Origin: Actinomyces wuliandei
GTDB lineage: Bacteria > Actinomycetota > Actinomycetes > Actinomycetales > Actinomycetaceae
DNA length: 64,000 nucleotides
Reading direction: 5' to 3'
Assembly (NCBI RefSeq): GCF_004010955.1
Contig: NZ_CP025227.1
Location: 2,232,001 to 2,296,000, forward strand
This document shows positions 1-15,674 of the stretch, one piece after another. The notes below the pieces were generated by a model. That model had not been told where the DNA came from, ran no database searches, and was given only the letters and a program-made list of their open reading frames with translations. How positions within the stretch are numbered: the stretch's first letter is position 1; each line of letters opens with the position of its first letter. Position numbers and translations under genes: made by a program.

Positions 1-222
1 GGGGTCCTGAGACTGGGGGGAGAGACACAGTAGAGGCTCCTTCAGCTGGCCGAGGCCGTTCGGGAACAGGTCCGTGACGAGGCTACGCCAGCCCTCGGAC
101 AGTTTCCAGGCGCCCGCACCGCAGCAGGCACACGGCCTGGTGCCCGCCCTCCTGTCAGGAGCGGACACCAGGCCGCGACAAGTGGCCTCAGGAGACCCAG
201 GAGGCCCCGGAAGCGCAGGACC
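1..222. other. Intergenic region downstream of rpoC
   Basis: No gene can be supported here. The part nearest rpoC holds the hairpin at 134-174. The outer 120 bases have an open minus-strand frame with coding-like third positions, but neither a start nor a recognisable family, so it could be the edge of a gene outside the window or nothing. Confidence 0.4.
134..174 (-). terminator. Hairpin terminator after rpoC
   Basis: Perfect 9-bp arms (GGCCTGGTG at 134-142 and CACCAGGCC at 166-174) enclose a second perfect 6-bp stem (CTCCTG/CAGGAG, 149-161). It starts about 50 bases after the rpoC stop codon. There is no clear U-tract, as is common in high-GC actinobacteria, so the role as terminator of rpoBC is inferred from position and structure. 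Confidence 0.6.
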
Positions 223-4176
<3,954 letters not shown>

Positions 4177-4347
4177 AGTTCCTACTTCCGATGTGTCAGC
4201 TCATCAGGTGGTTCTCAGGTGGTAGGGGGCGTGCCCTTACCGCTGTTCCACGGCGGCCAGGGGTGCCCGGTGGGGCGAGTGGGGCCGCTACGCGGCGGCC
4301 CGCCAGCCCTTGTTCCGTCCAAGGGGCCGTGACGGCCCAGAGATGGC

Positions 4348-7869
<3,522 letters not shown>

Positions 7870-8404
7870 AGGGGATCCTTCCCTCAGTCCAGGGATCACT
7901 CGGCGTACAGTGGGTGCGCGGGCAGGCGAGACCCCCCGCAGCCCGAGGGCACTGAGGACCCTGGGCCAGGAGACGCCACCGAAGCAGGCACACACATTGG
8001 ACGCAAAGCGCTAGCGTACACGTCAGACCCATGAGGATCTACGGTCAGGTCAACCACCTCCTTGCGATTCCTGCCACAATCACGCATACTACGGCGCCGA
8101 CCTCGCCGCAGCCCCGCCACCTCCGCACCTGCCTCTGCGCCCCTCGCCCGCACCTCTCCACGCCTTCCCGTGCCTCCGCCAGGGCGTCACGCAGCACCTA
8201 CCAGTACGCGAACGGGTCCCGCCCCCGGCTGCTGCGGGGGACGGGACCCGGGTTACCGAGCGCCCTCGGGCACCTGCCTCAGCCTTGGCGGCTCCAGGCC
8301 GACAGGTCTGGCAGCGGTACCAGACAGCCCGGGCAGCGAGGCCAGGAGCGTCCCGACGGCGACTCGCGACGAAGGAGTCCTAAGGGAGTCCTTACTTGAG
8401 GGTC
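7870..8404. other. Long rplL-rpoB intergenic region
   Basis: A 535-base gap with no convincing gene. It contains a strong hairpin (8213-8250) that should end rplJL transcription, and a near-palindrome of AAGGAGTCC repeats at about 8371-8393 just after the rplL stop. A separate rpoBC promoter is expected between 8200 and 7870 on the minus strand; a TTGACC is present near 8052 but I could not pair it with a well-spaced -10 box. Confidence 0.5.
8213..8250 (-). terminator. Strong GC hairpin after rplJL
   Basis: Arms CGGGTCCCG (8213-8221) and CGGGACCCG (8242-8250) pair perfectly and continue inward with C5/G5, leaving a short loop. It lies about 155 bases past the rplL stop and ahead of rpoB, so it is a probable terminator or partial terminator between the two transcription units. 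No U-tract follows. Confidence 0.6.
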
Positions 8405-8794
8405 TTACTTGAGGGTGACAGTAGCGCCAGCGCCCTCGAGCTGCTCCTTAGCCTTGTCGGCGGCCTCCTTGTTAGCGCCCTCAAGGACGGCCTTGGGAGC
8501 GGAGTCGACCAGCTCCTTGGCCTCCTTCAGGCCGAGGGAGGTCAGGGCGCGCACCTCCTTGATGACCTGGATCTTCTTGTCGCCAGCAGCCTCAAGGATG
8601 ACGTCGAACTCGGTCTTCTCCTCCTCGGCGGCCTCCGGGGCAGCAGCACCCGGAGCGGCAGCCACGACAGCGGCAGCCGGGGCCGCAGCAGTCACGTCGA
8701 AGGTCTCCTCAAAGGCCTTGACGAACTCGGACAGCTCAATGAGGGTCAGCTCCTTGAAGGCCTCAACGAGCTCCTCGGGGGTCATCTTCGCCAT
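8405..8794 (-). CDS. rplL: 50S ribosomal protein bL12 (L7/L12)
   Basis: Stalk protein that recruits translation GTPases, present in multiple copies bound to L10. The 129 residues match family length: an N-terminal dimerisation domain (about 1-35), an alanine/proline-rich hinge (about 36-60) and the C-terminal factor-binding domain with the EKTEFDVIL ... [16 protein letters not shown] pattern. The start ATG is preceded by AGGAAGGAA. It follows rplJ by 66 bases, the conserved rplJL operon. Confidence 0.98.
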   Translation of the reverse strand: MAKMTPEELVEAFKELTLIELSEFVKAFEETFDVTAAAPAAAVVAAAPGAAAPEAAEEEKTEFDVILEAAGDKKIQVIKEVRALTSLGLKEAKELVDSAPKAVLEGANKEAADKAKEQLEGAGATVTLK

Positions 8795-8860
8795 GGTAGA
8801 CGTTCCTTCCTGGTGTGGTTCCTGCGCGTGCAGGGCTTGGTGGACGACGCGTGCGGCGGC

Positions 8861-9382
8861 TCAGGCCGCGGTCTCCTGCTTCTCGCGCAGGGCGTCAACG
8901 GTGCGCACGGCCTCGGAGGCCGGTGCGGCAAAGAGGTAGGCAGCCTTGGACAGGGACGCCTTGACGGCGCCCGCAGCCTTGGCGAGGAGCACCTCACGGG
9001 ACTCGAGGGACGCCAGCTTCTCGACGCCGTCGGCGGACAGCGGGGCGCCGTCCATGATGCCGCCCTTGATGACGAGCTGCTTGTTGTCCTGGGCGAAGTC
9101 ACGCAGAGCCTTGGCAGCCTCGACCGGCTCCCCCGAGACGAAGGTCAGGGCCGAGGGGCCAGTCAGCTCGTTGGCAAAGGCCTCCAGGCCAGCCTGACGA
9201 GCGGCAATCGCAGCAAGCGTGTTCTTCACCACGGCGTACTCGGCGTTACCCCCCAGGGAACGGCGAAGCTCCCTGAGCTGGGCGACGCTCAGTCCCCGGT
9301 ACTCAGTCAGCAGGACAGCGTCAGACTCGCGGAACTTGTCCGCCAGCGCAGCAACCGCTGCCTCCTTGTCAGGCCGTGCCAT
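8861..9382 (-). CDS. rplJ: 50S ribosomal protein uL10
   Basis: Base of the ribosomal stalk; binds 23S rRNA and anchors L7/L12 dimers through its C-terminal helix. The start [10 protein letters not shown], with GGAGGG just upstream, gives 173 residues, the normal size; thirteen upstream codons in the same frame are part of the leader. Typical family segments are visible ([38 protein letters not shown]). Expression is probably autoregulated by L10-L12 binding to the leader at 9421-9555. Confidence 0.98.
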   Translation of the reverse strand: MARPDKEAAVAALADKFRESDAVLLTEYRGLSVAQLRELRRSLGGNAEYAVVKNTLAAIAARQAGLEAFANELTGPSALTFVSGEPVEAAKALRDFAQDNKQLVIKGGIMDGAPLSADGVEKLASLESREVLLAKAAGAVKASLSKAAYLFAAPASEAVRTVDALREKQETAA

Positions 9383-9420
9383 GGGCCCTCCTTCCGTGGT
9401 CTGCCGCAGGGTCCCACCCA

Positions 9421-9555
9421 CACAAAAGGTCCCACGCCGACGGGCGCGGGACCTCCAGGCCTGCTACAGCCAACAGTTCTCGCTACTCGCCTGCGCTGGC
9501 TCCGCCCGGGCGGACTTGACCCCGCTCACGCGGGGACCTGCGGTCTCTGGCAGCA
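9421..9555 (-). ncRNA. Ribosomal L10 leader
   Basis: The minus-strand transcript ahead of rplJ carries the hallmarks of the actinobacterial L10 leader: a 5' segment reading CCAGAGACCGCAGGT, several short GC stems, and a final stem at 9428-9453 (GGTCCC/GGGACC arms) followed by TTTTG. The last stem plus U-run looks like an attenuator. In this family L10(L12)4 binds the leader to repress its own mRNA; I infer the same here. The 5' boundary is approximate. A candidate promoter (TTGCGC ... ATTACC) lies just upstream, near 9560-9590. Confidence 0.75.
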
Positions 9556-9699
9556 TCAAAGGTAATCAGACGTCCCGGCCGTCGCGCAAGCCCTGACACC
9601 GTGCACCTGGTCACGTCACCAGGGAATGAAGCCTCCGTCAGCAGCACGCTGTCCAGCAGGTTCACCGGCAACCCGCAGTCCCCGTGAGAAAGTGGGCAC

Positions 9700-10437
9700 G
9701 TGATCTCTGCCGGAACTGTCCTGGTGCTGGCCACAGCCGTGGCCGCCGTCGCAGTGGCCGCAGGACCGGCCTGCACCTACGCCCGAGGCTACCTCACCCG
9801 CCTGGAGGCGCTCGAGGAGGCCAGCCCTCCCCTGTCACCACTGTCACCGCCGCGCGTACGAGCCCGCTGGCTGCTGGCTCCCCTCCCCCAGGCGGTGCTG
9901 TCCACCTGCCTGGTCGCAGCATTCCTCGGCTGGGGACTGCGGGCACACACCCCGGTCCAGACGGTCCTGGCCCTGCCTGTCGTCGCGCTGACGGCCTCGG
10001 CCTGCAGCGTCGACGCCGTGTGCCACCGCCTGCCCAACCGCCTCCTGGGTGCCGCTGGCACCTGGTTGGTGGGAGCAGCCGCGCTGACGACCCTCGCACG
10101 GCTCCTGGCCCTTGGGACCGCGCCCGCCGACGCCACGTGGCCTGCGGCCCGCGCCCTCCTGTGTGCGCTTGGCGCTGGTGGTGTCCTGCTGGTCATGGCG
10201 GTGCTGCCCTCTGGGCTAGGTCTGGGGGACGTCAAGCTGGGTACCGTCCTGGGAGGCTGGCTCGGGCACGTCGGCGCGGCTGCGGCGGTGACCGGTCTCG
10301 TCCTGGGGTTCCTCCTGGCTGGCGCCGCCGCCAGCGCCCTCATAGTCACCCGCCGTGTCGGCCGCAGGGACCACCTCGCCCTGGGCCCCTACCTGGCCAT
10401 GGGCGGGTGGCTGGCCTGGGTCCTGGCCCTTGCGTGA
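9700..10437 (+). CDS. A24-family prepilin peptidase (orphan)
   Basis: Membrane aspartyl protease of the type IV prepilin peptidase family, 245 residues, with about seven hydrophobic segments. Both catalytic aspartates are visible in their motifs: Asp105 in SVDAVCHRLPN and Asp177 in GLGLGDVKL. It lacks the N-terminal cysteine-rich methyltransferase domain of full-length PilD, so it resembles the short TadV/CpaA/archaeal type that only cleaves the leader peptide. The start is GTG with GAGAAAG upstream. It is divergent from rplJ and no pilin or secretion genes are nearby, so its substrates must be encoded elsewhere. Confidence 0.85.
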   Translation: MISAGTVLVLATAVAAVAVAAGPACTYARGYLTRLEALEEASPPLSPLSPPRVRARWLLAPLPQAVLSTCLVAAFLGWGLRAHTPVQTVLALPVVALTASACSVDAVCHRLPNRLLGAAGTWLVGAAALTTLARLLALGTAPADATWPAARALLCALGAGGVLLVMAVLPSGLGLGDVKLGTVLGGWLGHVGAAAAVTGLVLGFLLAGAAASALIVTRRVGRRDHLALGPYLAMGGWLAWVLALA

Positions 10438-10476
10438 CCCGGTTCGACGGCGGGTCCGGGAACACCGCCATGTACC

Positions 10477-10539
10477 GAATCCTCATAGATGACTGAATCC
10501 TCATAGATGACCGACGTGCCAGTCGTTCTATGAGGATTC
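10477..10539. repeat. 18-bp direct repeat with inverted copy (hairpin)
   Basis: GAATCCTCATAGATGAC occurs at 10477 and again at 10495, exactly 18 bases later. An inverted copy (GTCGTTCTATGAGGATTC, 10522-10539) pairs with the second one to give a stem of about 17 base pairs with one internal mismatch region and a short loop. It sits 57-102 bases after the prepilin peptidase stop, so it may terminate that transcript, but there is no U-run. Confidence 0.85.
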
Positions 10540-10646
10540 GGTTGTTCCCGAGGACCCGCTTGTTCTTGAGTGCCCGGTTGTTCCCGAGGACTCACTTGTT
10601 CCCGAGGACCCGCTTGTTCTTGAGTGCCCGGTTGTTCCCGAGGGCT
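10539..10646. repeat. Six-copy 18-bp tandem array
   Basis: Six contiguous 18-bp units matching CGSTTGTTCYYGAGKRCY begin at 10539, 10557, 10575, 10593, 10611 and 10629. Units alternate between a TTCCCGAGG and a TTCTTGAGT version, so the real period may be 36 or 54. The period equals that of the preceding GAATCCTCATAG repeat. On the minus strand the array could encode PREQPG/TQEQAG hexapeptides, but I do not consider that frame a proven gene. Confidence 0.9.
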
Positions 10647-11318
10647 CGGCCGCCCGGGACCGAGCAGGCCAGCAACTAGGAGGTAGCTCGGAGGTGTGGT
10701 CAGGGGTGGTCGAGAGCTGTGGTCGCGGGGCGCGTGGTCACGGGTGTGCGGTCGAGGGGCGTGTGCGGTGCGCCCGGAGACCGGAAGGAACAGTGCACCC
10801 AGAAGGCCTAGGAGGGAACACTCGTTGTCGCTGCTCCAGGACGGGCGGAACAGTACGACCCCACCTGGCGCTGCTTGCGTACAGATGGAGACCACCCCGC
10901 TAAGACGCCGTCGTGCGAGCCAGGCTCACGTGCCCGGGGCGAGCCGGGGTGGCACAGATCCCGGCCTCACCGACACGCTCCACCTAGGCGCGTCCCGCAC
11001 CAGCCCACCTCGCACGGCTCCCACCAGGATGGAACCACCCAGATGACAACCCCTAGAGCCCCCTGACTCTCGGCTCCTAGAGCCTCTCGGTCTCCTAGCC
11101 CCAGTCTGGACTCTCCTAGACCCGTCGGATCGTCCCTCAGAGCACCCCTCAGCAGATACTTCTCGACCTCACCCCAAAAGTAGCCCCGACATCATACCGG
11201 AAGTCACCGGGTCGCCCGGACGGCACCAGCCCAGGCTCACAGGTTCCGCTGACCAGCCTGGCCTGAGGCTCCCGCTACAACCTTGCGGTGGTCACGCCGC
11301 ATAGATCACCATGTCGCC

Positions 11319-11849
11319 ATGCGTCCCCTCTGCTCACCCGCGACCGAGAACCGCCCTCCCCAGCGGTGGGCCACTGCCGCCTGCTGGGCGGCCTTCTGCT
11401 CAGCCCTGCCGTCGGCGGCCTGGCGGCTGGCCATGCTCACCGGGGTGGAGACGGGCTTCTCCCAGACTGCCTCCTACCGCGGTACCGCTACCGGAACCGC
11501 CTATGTCCTGGGTCTTGAGGCCTTGCAGGTCGGCTCCGCCGCGCTGTCGCTGGGACTGTGCTCCCGGTGGGGGGAACAGGTACCACGCTGGGTGCCAGGA
11601 GTCGGCGGGCGGGCACTGCCACGCCTGCTTCCCCTGGTTGTCGGCGGGACAGGCAACGTGGTCCTGTACGTGGTCATTGGTGGTACCACGGCGGTCCTGG
11701 CGAGACGGTGGCTCGGACTGGCCCAGGGGTGGACGCCGACGGATGGTATGAGCACCGGTCAGGCCGCCGTCCTGGCAGCAGCCTACGCCCCGGCCCTCGT
11801 CTGGCCCGTCGCCCTGACTGTGGCGCTCATCGGCTATGCCAGAAGGTGA
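11319..11849 (+). CDS. Small multi-pass membrane protein, unknown function
   Basis: A 176-residue protein with about four hydrophobic segments (near residues 20-40, 60-85, 105-130 and 150-172). I choose the ATG at 11319 (MRPLCSPATE), because the longer frame starting at a TTG upstream adds twelve charged, unlikely residues. No family is recognised. It ends 12 bases before the alpha/beta hydrolase on the same strand, so the two are probably co-transcribed, and a small membrane protein next to a hydrolase is a common actinobacterial pairing. Confidence 0.7.
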   Translation: MRPLCSPATENRPPQRWATAACWAAFCSALPSAAWRLAMLTGVETGFSQTASYRGTATGTAYVLGLEALQVGSAALSLGLCSRWGEQVPRWVPGVGGRALPRLLPLVVGGTGNVVLYVVIGGTTAVLARRWLGLAQGWTPTDGMSTGQAAVLAAAYAPALVWPVALTVALIGYARR

Positions 11850-11861
11850 CACGGAAGTGGG

Positions 11862-12725
11862 ATGGTGAGGCCTACGCTCCTGCGCACCAACCTCGGCCCG
11901 GTGGAGGTGCTGGCCGTCCCCGGGGAGAAGCCGCCGGTCGCCTTCTTCCCGGGCGGGCACTGCACGGCCCGCAGCGACTGCGGGTGGGACCTCTACACCA
12001 CGGCCGGGCACGGCGTCATCGCCTTCTCCCGCCCCGGGTACGGGCGCACGGCGGTCGGGGACGTGACAGCAGCAGAGTTCTGCGACGCTGTGACCGCGTG
12101 CTGTCAACAGCTGGGCGTGCCAGAGCTGGCAGCCGCCGTCGGGGTCTCCTTCGGCGGGCTTCAGGCGATCGAGCTGGCCGTGCGCCACCCCGGGCTGGTG
12201 CCCAGGCTGGTCCTGAGCTCCAGCGCCCCCTCCTCCCTGCCCTACCCGGACGACCTCCGCACCACCCTCACGGGCGCCCTGGTCTTCAGCCCCGTGACAC
12301 AAGGACTCACCTGGTCGTCGGTGGCGCGTCTGGTCGCCACCGACGCCGGACTGCGGCTGGTGGTGTCCAGCCTGTCCACCCGGCCCGCAGACCAGTGGTG
12401 GGACTCGTGGTCACAGAAGGACCGGCACCGCGCCCGGGAGCTGTTCACCTCAATGTCATCGGGACGGGGCTTCATGCTCGACATGCGGCAGGGGCGTGCC
12501 AGCCGCACGGAATACCGGCGCCAGCTGCTGGGGCGGGTCCCGTGCCCCGCCCTCGTGACGGGGTCGCGCACGGACGGGGCCGTCAGCATCACCCACGCGC
12601 TGGATCTTGCCGCCCGCATCCCAGGAGCGACCCTGGTGGATCTGGGCACACCCACCCACCTGTTCTGGCTCGGCCCCGGGCAGGAGAGAGTCTACGCGGC
12701 GGTGGCGTCCTTCCTCAGCCCGTAG
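11862..12725 (+). CDS. Alpha/beta-fold hydrolase
   Basis: A 287-residue alpha/beta hydrolase with a complete catalytic triad in the expected order: nucleophile Ser96 in GVSFGG, acid Asp238 in TGSRTDGAV and His266 in GTPTHLFW. The oxyanion segment is FFPGGHC near residue 30. The start ATG has GGAAGTGG upstream. There is no signal peptide, so it is cytoplasmic. The substrate cannot be told from sequence; esterase, lactonase or haloperoxidase-like activities are all possible. It converges with rplA across a GC hairpin. Confidence 0.88.
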   Translation: MVRPTLLRTNLGPVEVLAVPGEKPPVAFFPGGHCTARSDCGWDLYTTAGHGVIAFSRPGYGRTAVGDVTAAEFCDAVTACCQQLGVPELAAAVGVSFGGLQAIELAVRHPGLVPRLVLSSSAPSSLPYPDDLRTTLTGALVFSPVTQGLTWSSVARLVATDAGLRLVVSSLSTRPADQWWDSWSQKDRHRARELFTSMSSGRGFMLDMRQGRASRTEYRRQLLGRVPCPALVTGSRTDGAVSITHALDLAARIPGATLVDLGTPTHLFWLGPGQERVYAAVASFLSP

Positions 12726-12737
12726 CCGGGCACTGGC

Positions 12738-12774
12738 GGCCAGACCCCGGCAAACCTGGTCGGGGCTGGCGGCC
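12738..12774. terminator. Bidirectional hairpin between hydrolase and rplA
   Basis: GGCCAGACCCCG and CGGGGCTGGCGGCC form a long GC stem around an 11-base loop in the 66-base gap between two convergent genes. It probably terminates transcription from both sides. There is no strong U-tract. Confidence 0.6.
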
Positions 12775-12791
12775 GGACAGCCGAGGCCGAC

Positions 12792-13484
12792 TCAGAGCCG
12801 GGAGACGTCCAGGGGGATCCCCGGTCCCATCGTGGTCGTCATCGCCACCTTGAGGATGTAGCGGCCCTTGGAGGCGGAGGGCTTGAGACGCTGGACCTCC
12901 TCCAGGGCGGCGGCGAAGTTCTCCAGCAGCTGCTCCTCGGTGAACTGGGTCTTACCGATGACGAGGTGGAGGTTGGCGGCACGGTCGACACGGAACTCGA
13001 TGCGTCCACCCTTGATGTCGGTGACGGCCTTGGCCACGTCCATGGTCACCGTCCCGGTCCTCGGGTTAGGCATGAGGCCACGAGGACCCAGGACCCGCCC
13101 CAGACGCCCGACCTTACCCATGAGGTCCGGCGTGGCCACGGCGGCGTCGAAGTCCGTGTAGCCCCCGGACACCTTCTCAATGAGGTCGTCACCACCGACC
13201 TCATCGGCACCAGCGTCAAGGGCCTGCTGGGCACGCTCGCCCTGGGCGAAGACGACGACCCGCGCCGTCTTACCGGTACCGTGCGGCAGGGACACGGTAC
13301 CTCGGACCATCTGGTCCGCCTTGCGGGGGTCCACGCCAAGACGGAAAGCGACCTCCACAGTGGCGTCAAAACGGGTCACTGTGGTGGCTTTCGCGAGGTG
13401 AACGGCCTCGGCTGGGGTGTAGAGGACTCCGGACTGAATCTTCTCAGCGGCGGCGCGGTAGGCCTTGCTGCGCTTCCTGGTCAT
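12792..13484 (-). CDS. rplA: 50S ribosomal protein uL1
   Basis: Forms the L1 stalk that helps release deacylated tRNA. 230 residues from the ATG at 13484 ([10 protein letters not shown]), which has AAGGAG upstream. The family core is plain: PLGTGKT-like [36 protein letters not shown] and the C-terminal [10 protein letters not shown]. It follows rplK by 114 bases on the same strand. In many bacteria rplJL follows directly; here three plus-strand genes intervene. Confidence 0.98.
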   Translation of the reverse strand: MTRKRSKAYRAAAEKIQSGVLYTPAEAVHLAKATTVTRFDATVEVAFRLGVDPRKADQMVRGTVSLPHGTGKTARVVVFAQGERAQQALDAGADEVGGDDLIEKVSGGYTDFDAAVATPDLMGKVGRLGRVLGPRGLMPNPRTGTVTMDVAKAVTDIKGGRIEFRVDRAANLHLVIGKTQFTEEQLLENFAAALEEVQRLKPSASKGRYILKVAMTTTMGPGIPLDVSRL

Positions 13485-13598
13485 CTGCTTCTCCTTAGCA
13501 GTCGTGGTACACGGGCCGCGCACAGCCCTTCCACGGGATGGTTCTTAGTCTTAGTCACACAGATGCCGACACCGTAGCGGACGGTGTGCGGCCCAGGC

Positions 13599-14030
13599 TC
13601 AGGCCTCGACCGTGACGCCCATAGAGCGGGCCGTCCCGGCAATGATCTTGTAGGCGGCCTCGACGTCGTCGGCGTTGAGGTCGGGCATCTTGGTCTCGGC
13701 GATCTCGCGCACCTGGGCGGCGGTGACAGAGCCGGCCTTGGCAGAGTGCGGGGTGGCGGAGCCCTTGGCCACACCGGCAGCCTTCTTGATCAGCTCGGCA
13801 GCCGGGGGGGTCTTGGTGACGAAGGTGAAGGAGCGGTCCTCGTAGACGGTGATCTCCACGGGGATGACGCTGCCGCGCTGCGACTCGGTCGCAGCGTTGT
13901 ACGCCTTGCAGAACTCCATGATGTTGACGCCCTGGGCACCGAGGGCGGGGCCGATCGGCGGGGCGGGGTTTGCCTGGCCAGCCTGGATCTGGAGCTTGAT
14001 GAGCCCAGTGACCTTCTTCTTGGGAGGCAT
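13599..14030 (-). CDS. rplK: 50S ribosomal protein uL11
   Basis: Binds the GTPase-associated region of 23S rRNA and is needed for the stringent response. 143 residues from [10 protein letters not shown], with GAAGGA upstream of the ATG; twenty-three extra upstream codons in frame are leader. Signature segments are present: [19 protein letters not shown] and [13 protein letters not shown] at the N-terminus and the C-terminal [21 protein letters not shown]. First gene of the rplKA pair. Confidence 0.98.
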   Translation of the reverse strand: MPPKKKVTGLIKLQIQAGQANPAPPIGPALGAQGVNIMEFCKAYNAATESQRGSVIPVEITVYEDRSFTFVTKTPPAAELIKKAAGVAKGSATPHSAKAGSVTAAQVREIAETKMPDLNADDVEAAYKIIAGTARSMGVTVEA

Positions 14031-14144
14031 GTGTCGTGGTCCTTCTTGTCCGGAGACGCTGCACACCTGCCGTGCAGCATGTCGGCGCGTTACGCGCACA
14101 GGCGCCCATCGTAGCCCCCAGCGGGAGCACTAGGGCGCCGGGTA

Positions 14145-14179
14145 CCTCATATCACAGACACACACCCTGTGATATGAGG
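14145..14179. terminator. Perfect 13-bp stem-loop between nusG and rplK
   Basis: CCTCATATCACAG (14145-14157) and CTGTGATATGAGG (14167-14179) are perfect inverted repeats around a 9-base loop, about 50 bases after the nusG stop and 115 before rplK. It is AT-richer than its surroundings. It may terminate or attenuate read-through from nusG into rplKA; a dyad operator is the alternative. Confidence 0.65.
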
Positions 14180-14230
14180 CTCCTGCCACGTTCCGGCTCG
14201 GCACCGGAACGGGTGAGGGCTCAGATCCTG

Positions 14231-15016
14231 TCAGATCTTGGCGACCTGGCTGAAGGAGAGCTCGGCGGGGGTGTCCCGGCCGAACAGGGAGATGAGCACC
14301 TGGAGCTTCTGGGTCTCGGGGTGGATCTCGGAGATCGTGGCCGGCAGGGACTCGAAGGGGCCATCGGTGACGATGACGGACTCCCCCGGCTCGAAACCAA
14401 CCTCGAAGACCTTACCGTCCGAGGTGATCTGGGAGCCGGCCCCGGACTCGGCCGCCGGCCGCGCCGCCTCCTTGGCAGCGATCTCCTCGGGCGTGGGGCC
14501 CAGCTGGGAGACGGCCTCTTCAAAGGTCAGGGGCACAGGGTTGTAGCGGTCGCCCACGAACCCGGTCACAGCCGGGGTGTCCTTGATAGTGCGCCACACA
14601 TGGTCAGAGGTCTCGGGGTCGTAGAGGTCCATGCGCACAAAGACGTACCCGGGCAGGCGGACCCGTGTGACCTCTTTCTTCTTGTTCCCGTTCTTGATCT
14701 CGATCACGGTCTCCATGGGGACGGTGGTGTCGAAGACGTAGTCCTCCAACTCGAAGCTCTCCGCACGGGCCATGATGTCGGCAGCCACTCTGCGCTCGTA
14801 ACCGGAGTAGGTGTGGAGGACGTACCACTCGCCGGGCAAGGACGACATCTGCCTGCGGAACTCCTCCACCGGGTCGGCAGGAGCCTCCGCCCCCTCCGGG
14901 TTCCCCCGGGTCCCGGATGCAGAGGCGTCAGCCCCGTCAGCACCCGCTGCACCAGCCTCCTCACCCTGCTCGTCAGCCTGCTCAGGCAGTGGCTGCTCGG
15001 GGAAGTCCTCAGACAT
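14231..15016 (-). CDS. nusG: Transcription termination/antitermination protein NusG
   Basis: Binds RNA polymerase, with roles in elongation, Rho termination and coupling to ribosomes. 261 residues: an acidic, alanine-rich N-terminal extension of about 60 residues typical of actinobacteria, the NGN domain starting at [11 protein letters not shown], and the C-terminal KOW domain ([20 protein letters not shown]). The start ATG has AGCAGG upstream. It lies 100 bases behind secE. Confidence 0.97.
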   Translation of the reverse strand: MSEDFPEQPLPEQADEQGEEAGAAGADGADASASGTRGNPEGAEAPADPVEEFRRQMSSLPGEWYVLHTYSGYERRVAADIMARAESFELEDYVFDTTVPMETVIEIKNGNKKKEVTRVRLPGYVFVRMDLYDPETSDHVWRTIKDTPAVTGFVGDRYNPVPLTFEEAVSQLGPTPEEIAAKEAARPAAESGAGSQITSDGKVFEVGFEPGESVIVTDGPFESLPATISEIHPETQKLQVLISLFGRDTPAELSFSQVAKI

Positions 15017-15116
15017 GGTGTACCTGCTTTCCGGTGGCGCGAGAAGAGAAATCAGGGCAGCGCCCTGGCGATGTCGGTTGTCTCGGGTGGTCTCGTAGGC
15101 ACGCCCCGGTACCTGG

Positions 15117-15356
15117 TCAGGCGAAGACCCAGGTCACCGCCCGGTTGAAGGCCAGGTCGAGCACGCCGGTGAACAGCATGATAGCGAGAATAAAGACGAC
15201 CACGACAACGAAGTAGGTTCCCAGCTCGCTGCGGGTCGGCCAGACCACCTTGCGCAGCTCAGCGACAACCTGGCGAGCGAACAGGACGACACGGCCGACA
15301 GGGCCTCGCCTCTTTCCACGCTGCTTGCTCGCCGCGCCGCTAGCGCTCTCGCTCAT
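15117..15356 (-). CDS. secE: Preprotein translocase subunit SecE
   Basis: Small essential component of the SecYEG channel. 79 residues from the ATG at 15356 ([10 protein letters not shown]), preceded by GAGGA; the longer frame runs into the tRNA gene and is not coding. The conserved cytoplasmic helix ([15 protein letters not shown]) is followed by one transmembrane segment of about 20 residues, as in the single-span SecE of most bacteria. The secE-nusG order next to tRNA-Trp is conserved in actinobacteria. Confidence 0.97.
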   Translation of the reverse strand: MSESASGAASKQRGKRRGPVGRVVLFARQVVAELRKVVWPTRSELGTYFVVVVVFILAIMLFTGVLDLAFNRAVTWVFA

Positions 15357-15455
15357 GTCGTCGGTCCTCAGGGTCAGCGGTCTGGTCAGTAGCCCGGGGT
15401 GCCGGGAGAGAAGACGAAACCCGACGGGATCTCCCGACCGATCCGCCGTTCTCAG

Positions 15456-15528
15456 CAGGGCAGGCGGGACTCGAACCCACAACCGCCGGTTTTGGAGACC
15501 GGTGCGCTACCAGTTGCGCCACTGCCCT
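15456..15528 (-). tRNA. trpT: tRNA-Trp (CCA anticodon)
   Basis: 73-base cloverleaf on the minus strand. The acceptor stem pairs AGGGCAG with CTGCCCT, the D-arm reads GGCGCAACTGGTAGCGC, the anticodon CCA lies at 15495-15493 in the loop CTCCAAA, and the T-arm contains GGTTCGAGTCC. The discriminator base is G. The 3' CCA is not encoded. It sits upstream of secE, the usual actinobacterial context. Confidence 0.97.
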
Positions 15529-15674
15529 TCAGCGAGGACCAAGTCTGCCACACCGTCACCAGGAAAGCGCGGTCCGGCAGTGGTGGGTTGCGACACGTCC
15601 CCGTGCGCGCTCTCCGGGGATCCCCCGAACCAACGGTCCGCCCCCTGTAGGAGCACTGTGGGAGCATAAGAAGT

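Larger units (their letters stand above)
10438..11318. other. Repeat-rich 0.9-kb intergenic region
   Basis: No gene is supported between the prepilin peptidase and the next membrane protein. The first 210 bases hold an 18-bp direct repeat, its inverted copy, and a six-unit 18-bp tandem array (both listed separately). The rest (10650-11300) shows no recognisable coding family; several short open frames occur on both strands but none has a good ribosome site and family match. Confidence 0.5.

Noticed and set aside
8040..8060. TTGACC on the minus strand as the -35 box of the rpoBC promoter
   Set aside because: No -10-like hexamer lies at 16-18 bases; the nearest candidate is too far, so no promoter feature is claimed.
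10539..10646. Possible CRISPR array
   Set aside because: The units are contiguous 18-mers without unique spacers, and no cas genes are present.
10389..10895. Minus-strand frame of 168 codons with PREQPG/TQEQAG hexapeptide repeats
   Set aside because: It overlaps the end of the prepilin peptidase gene, has no good ribosome site and no family. The repeats are kept as a DNA repeat feature only.
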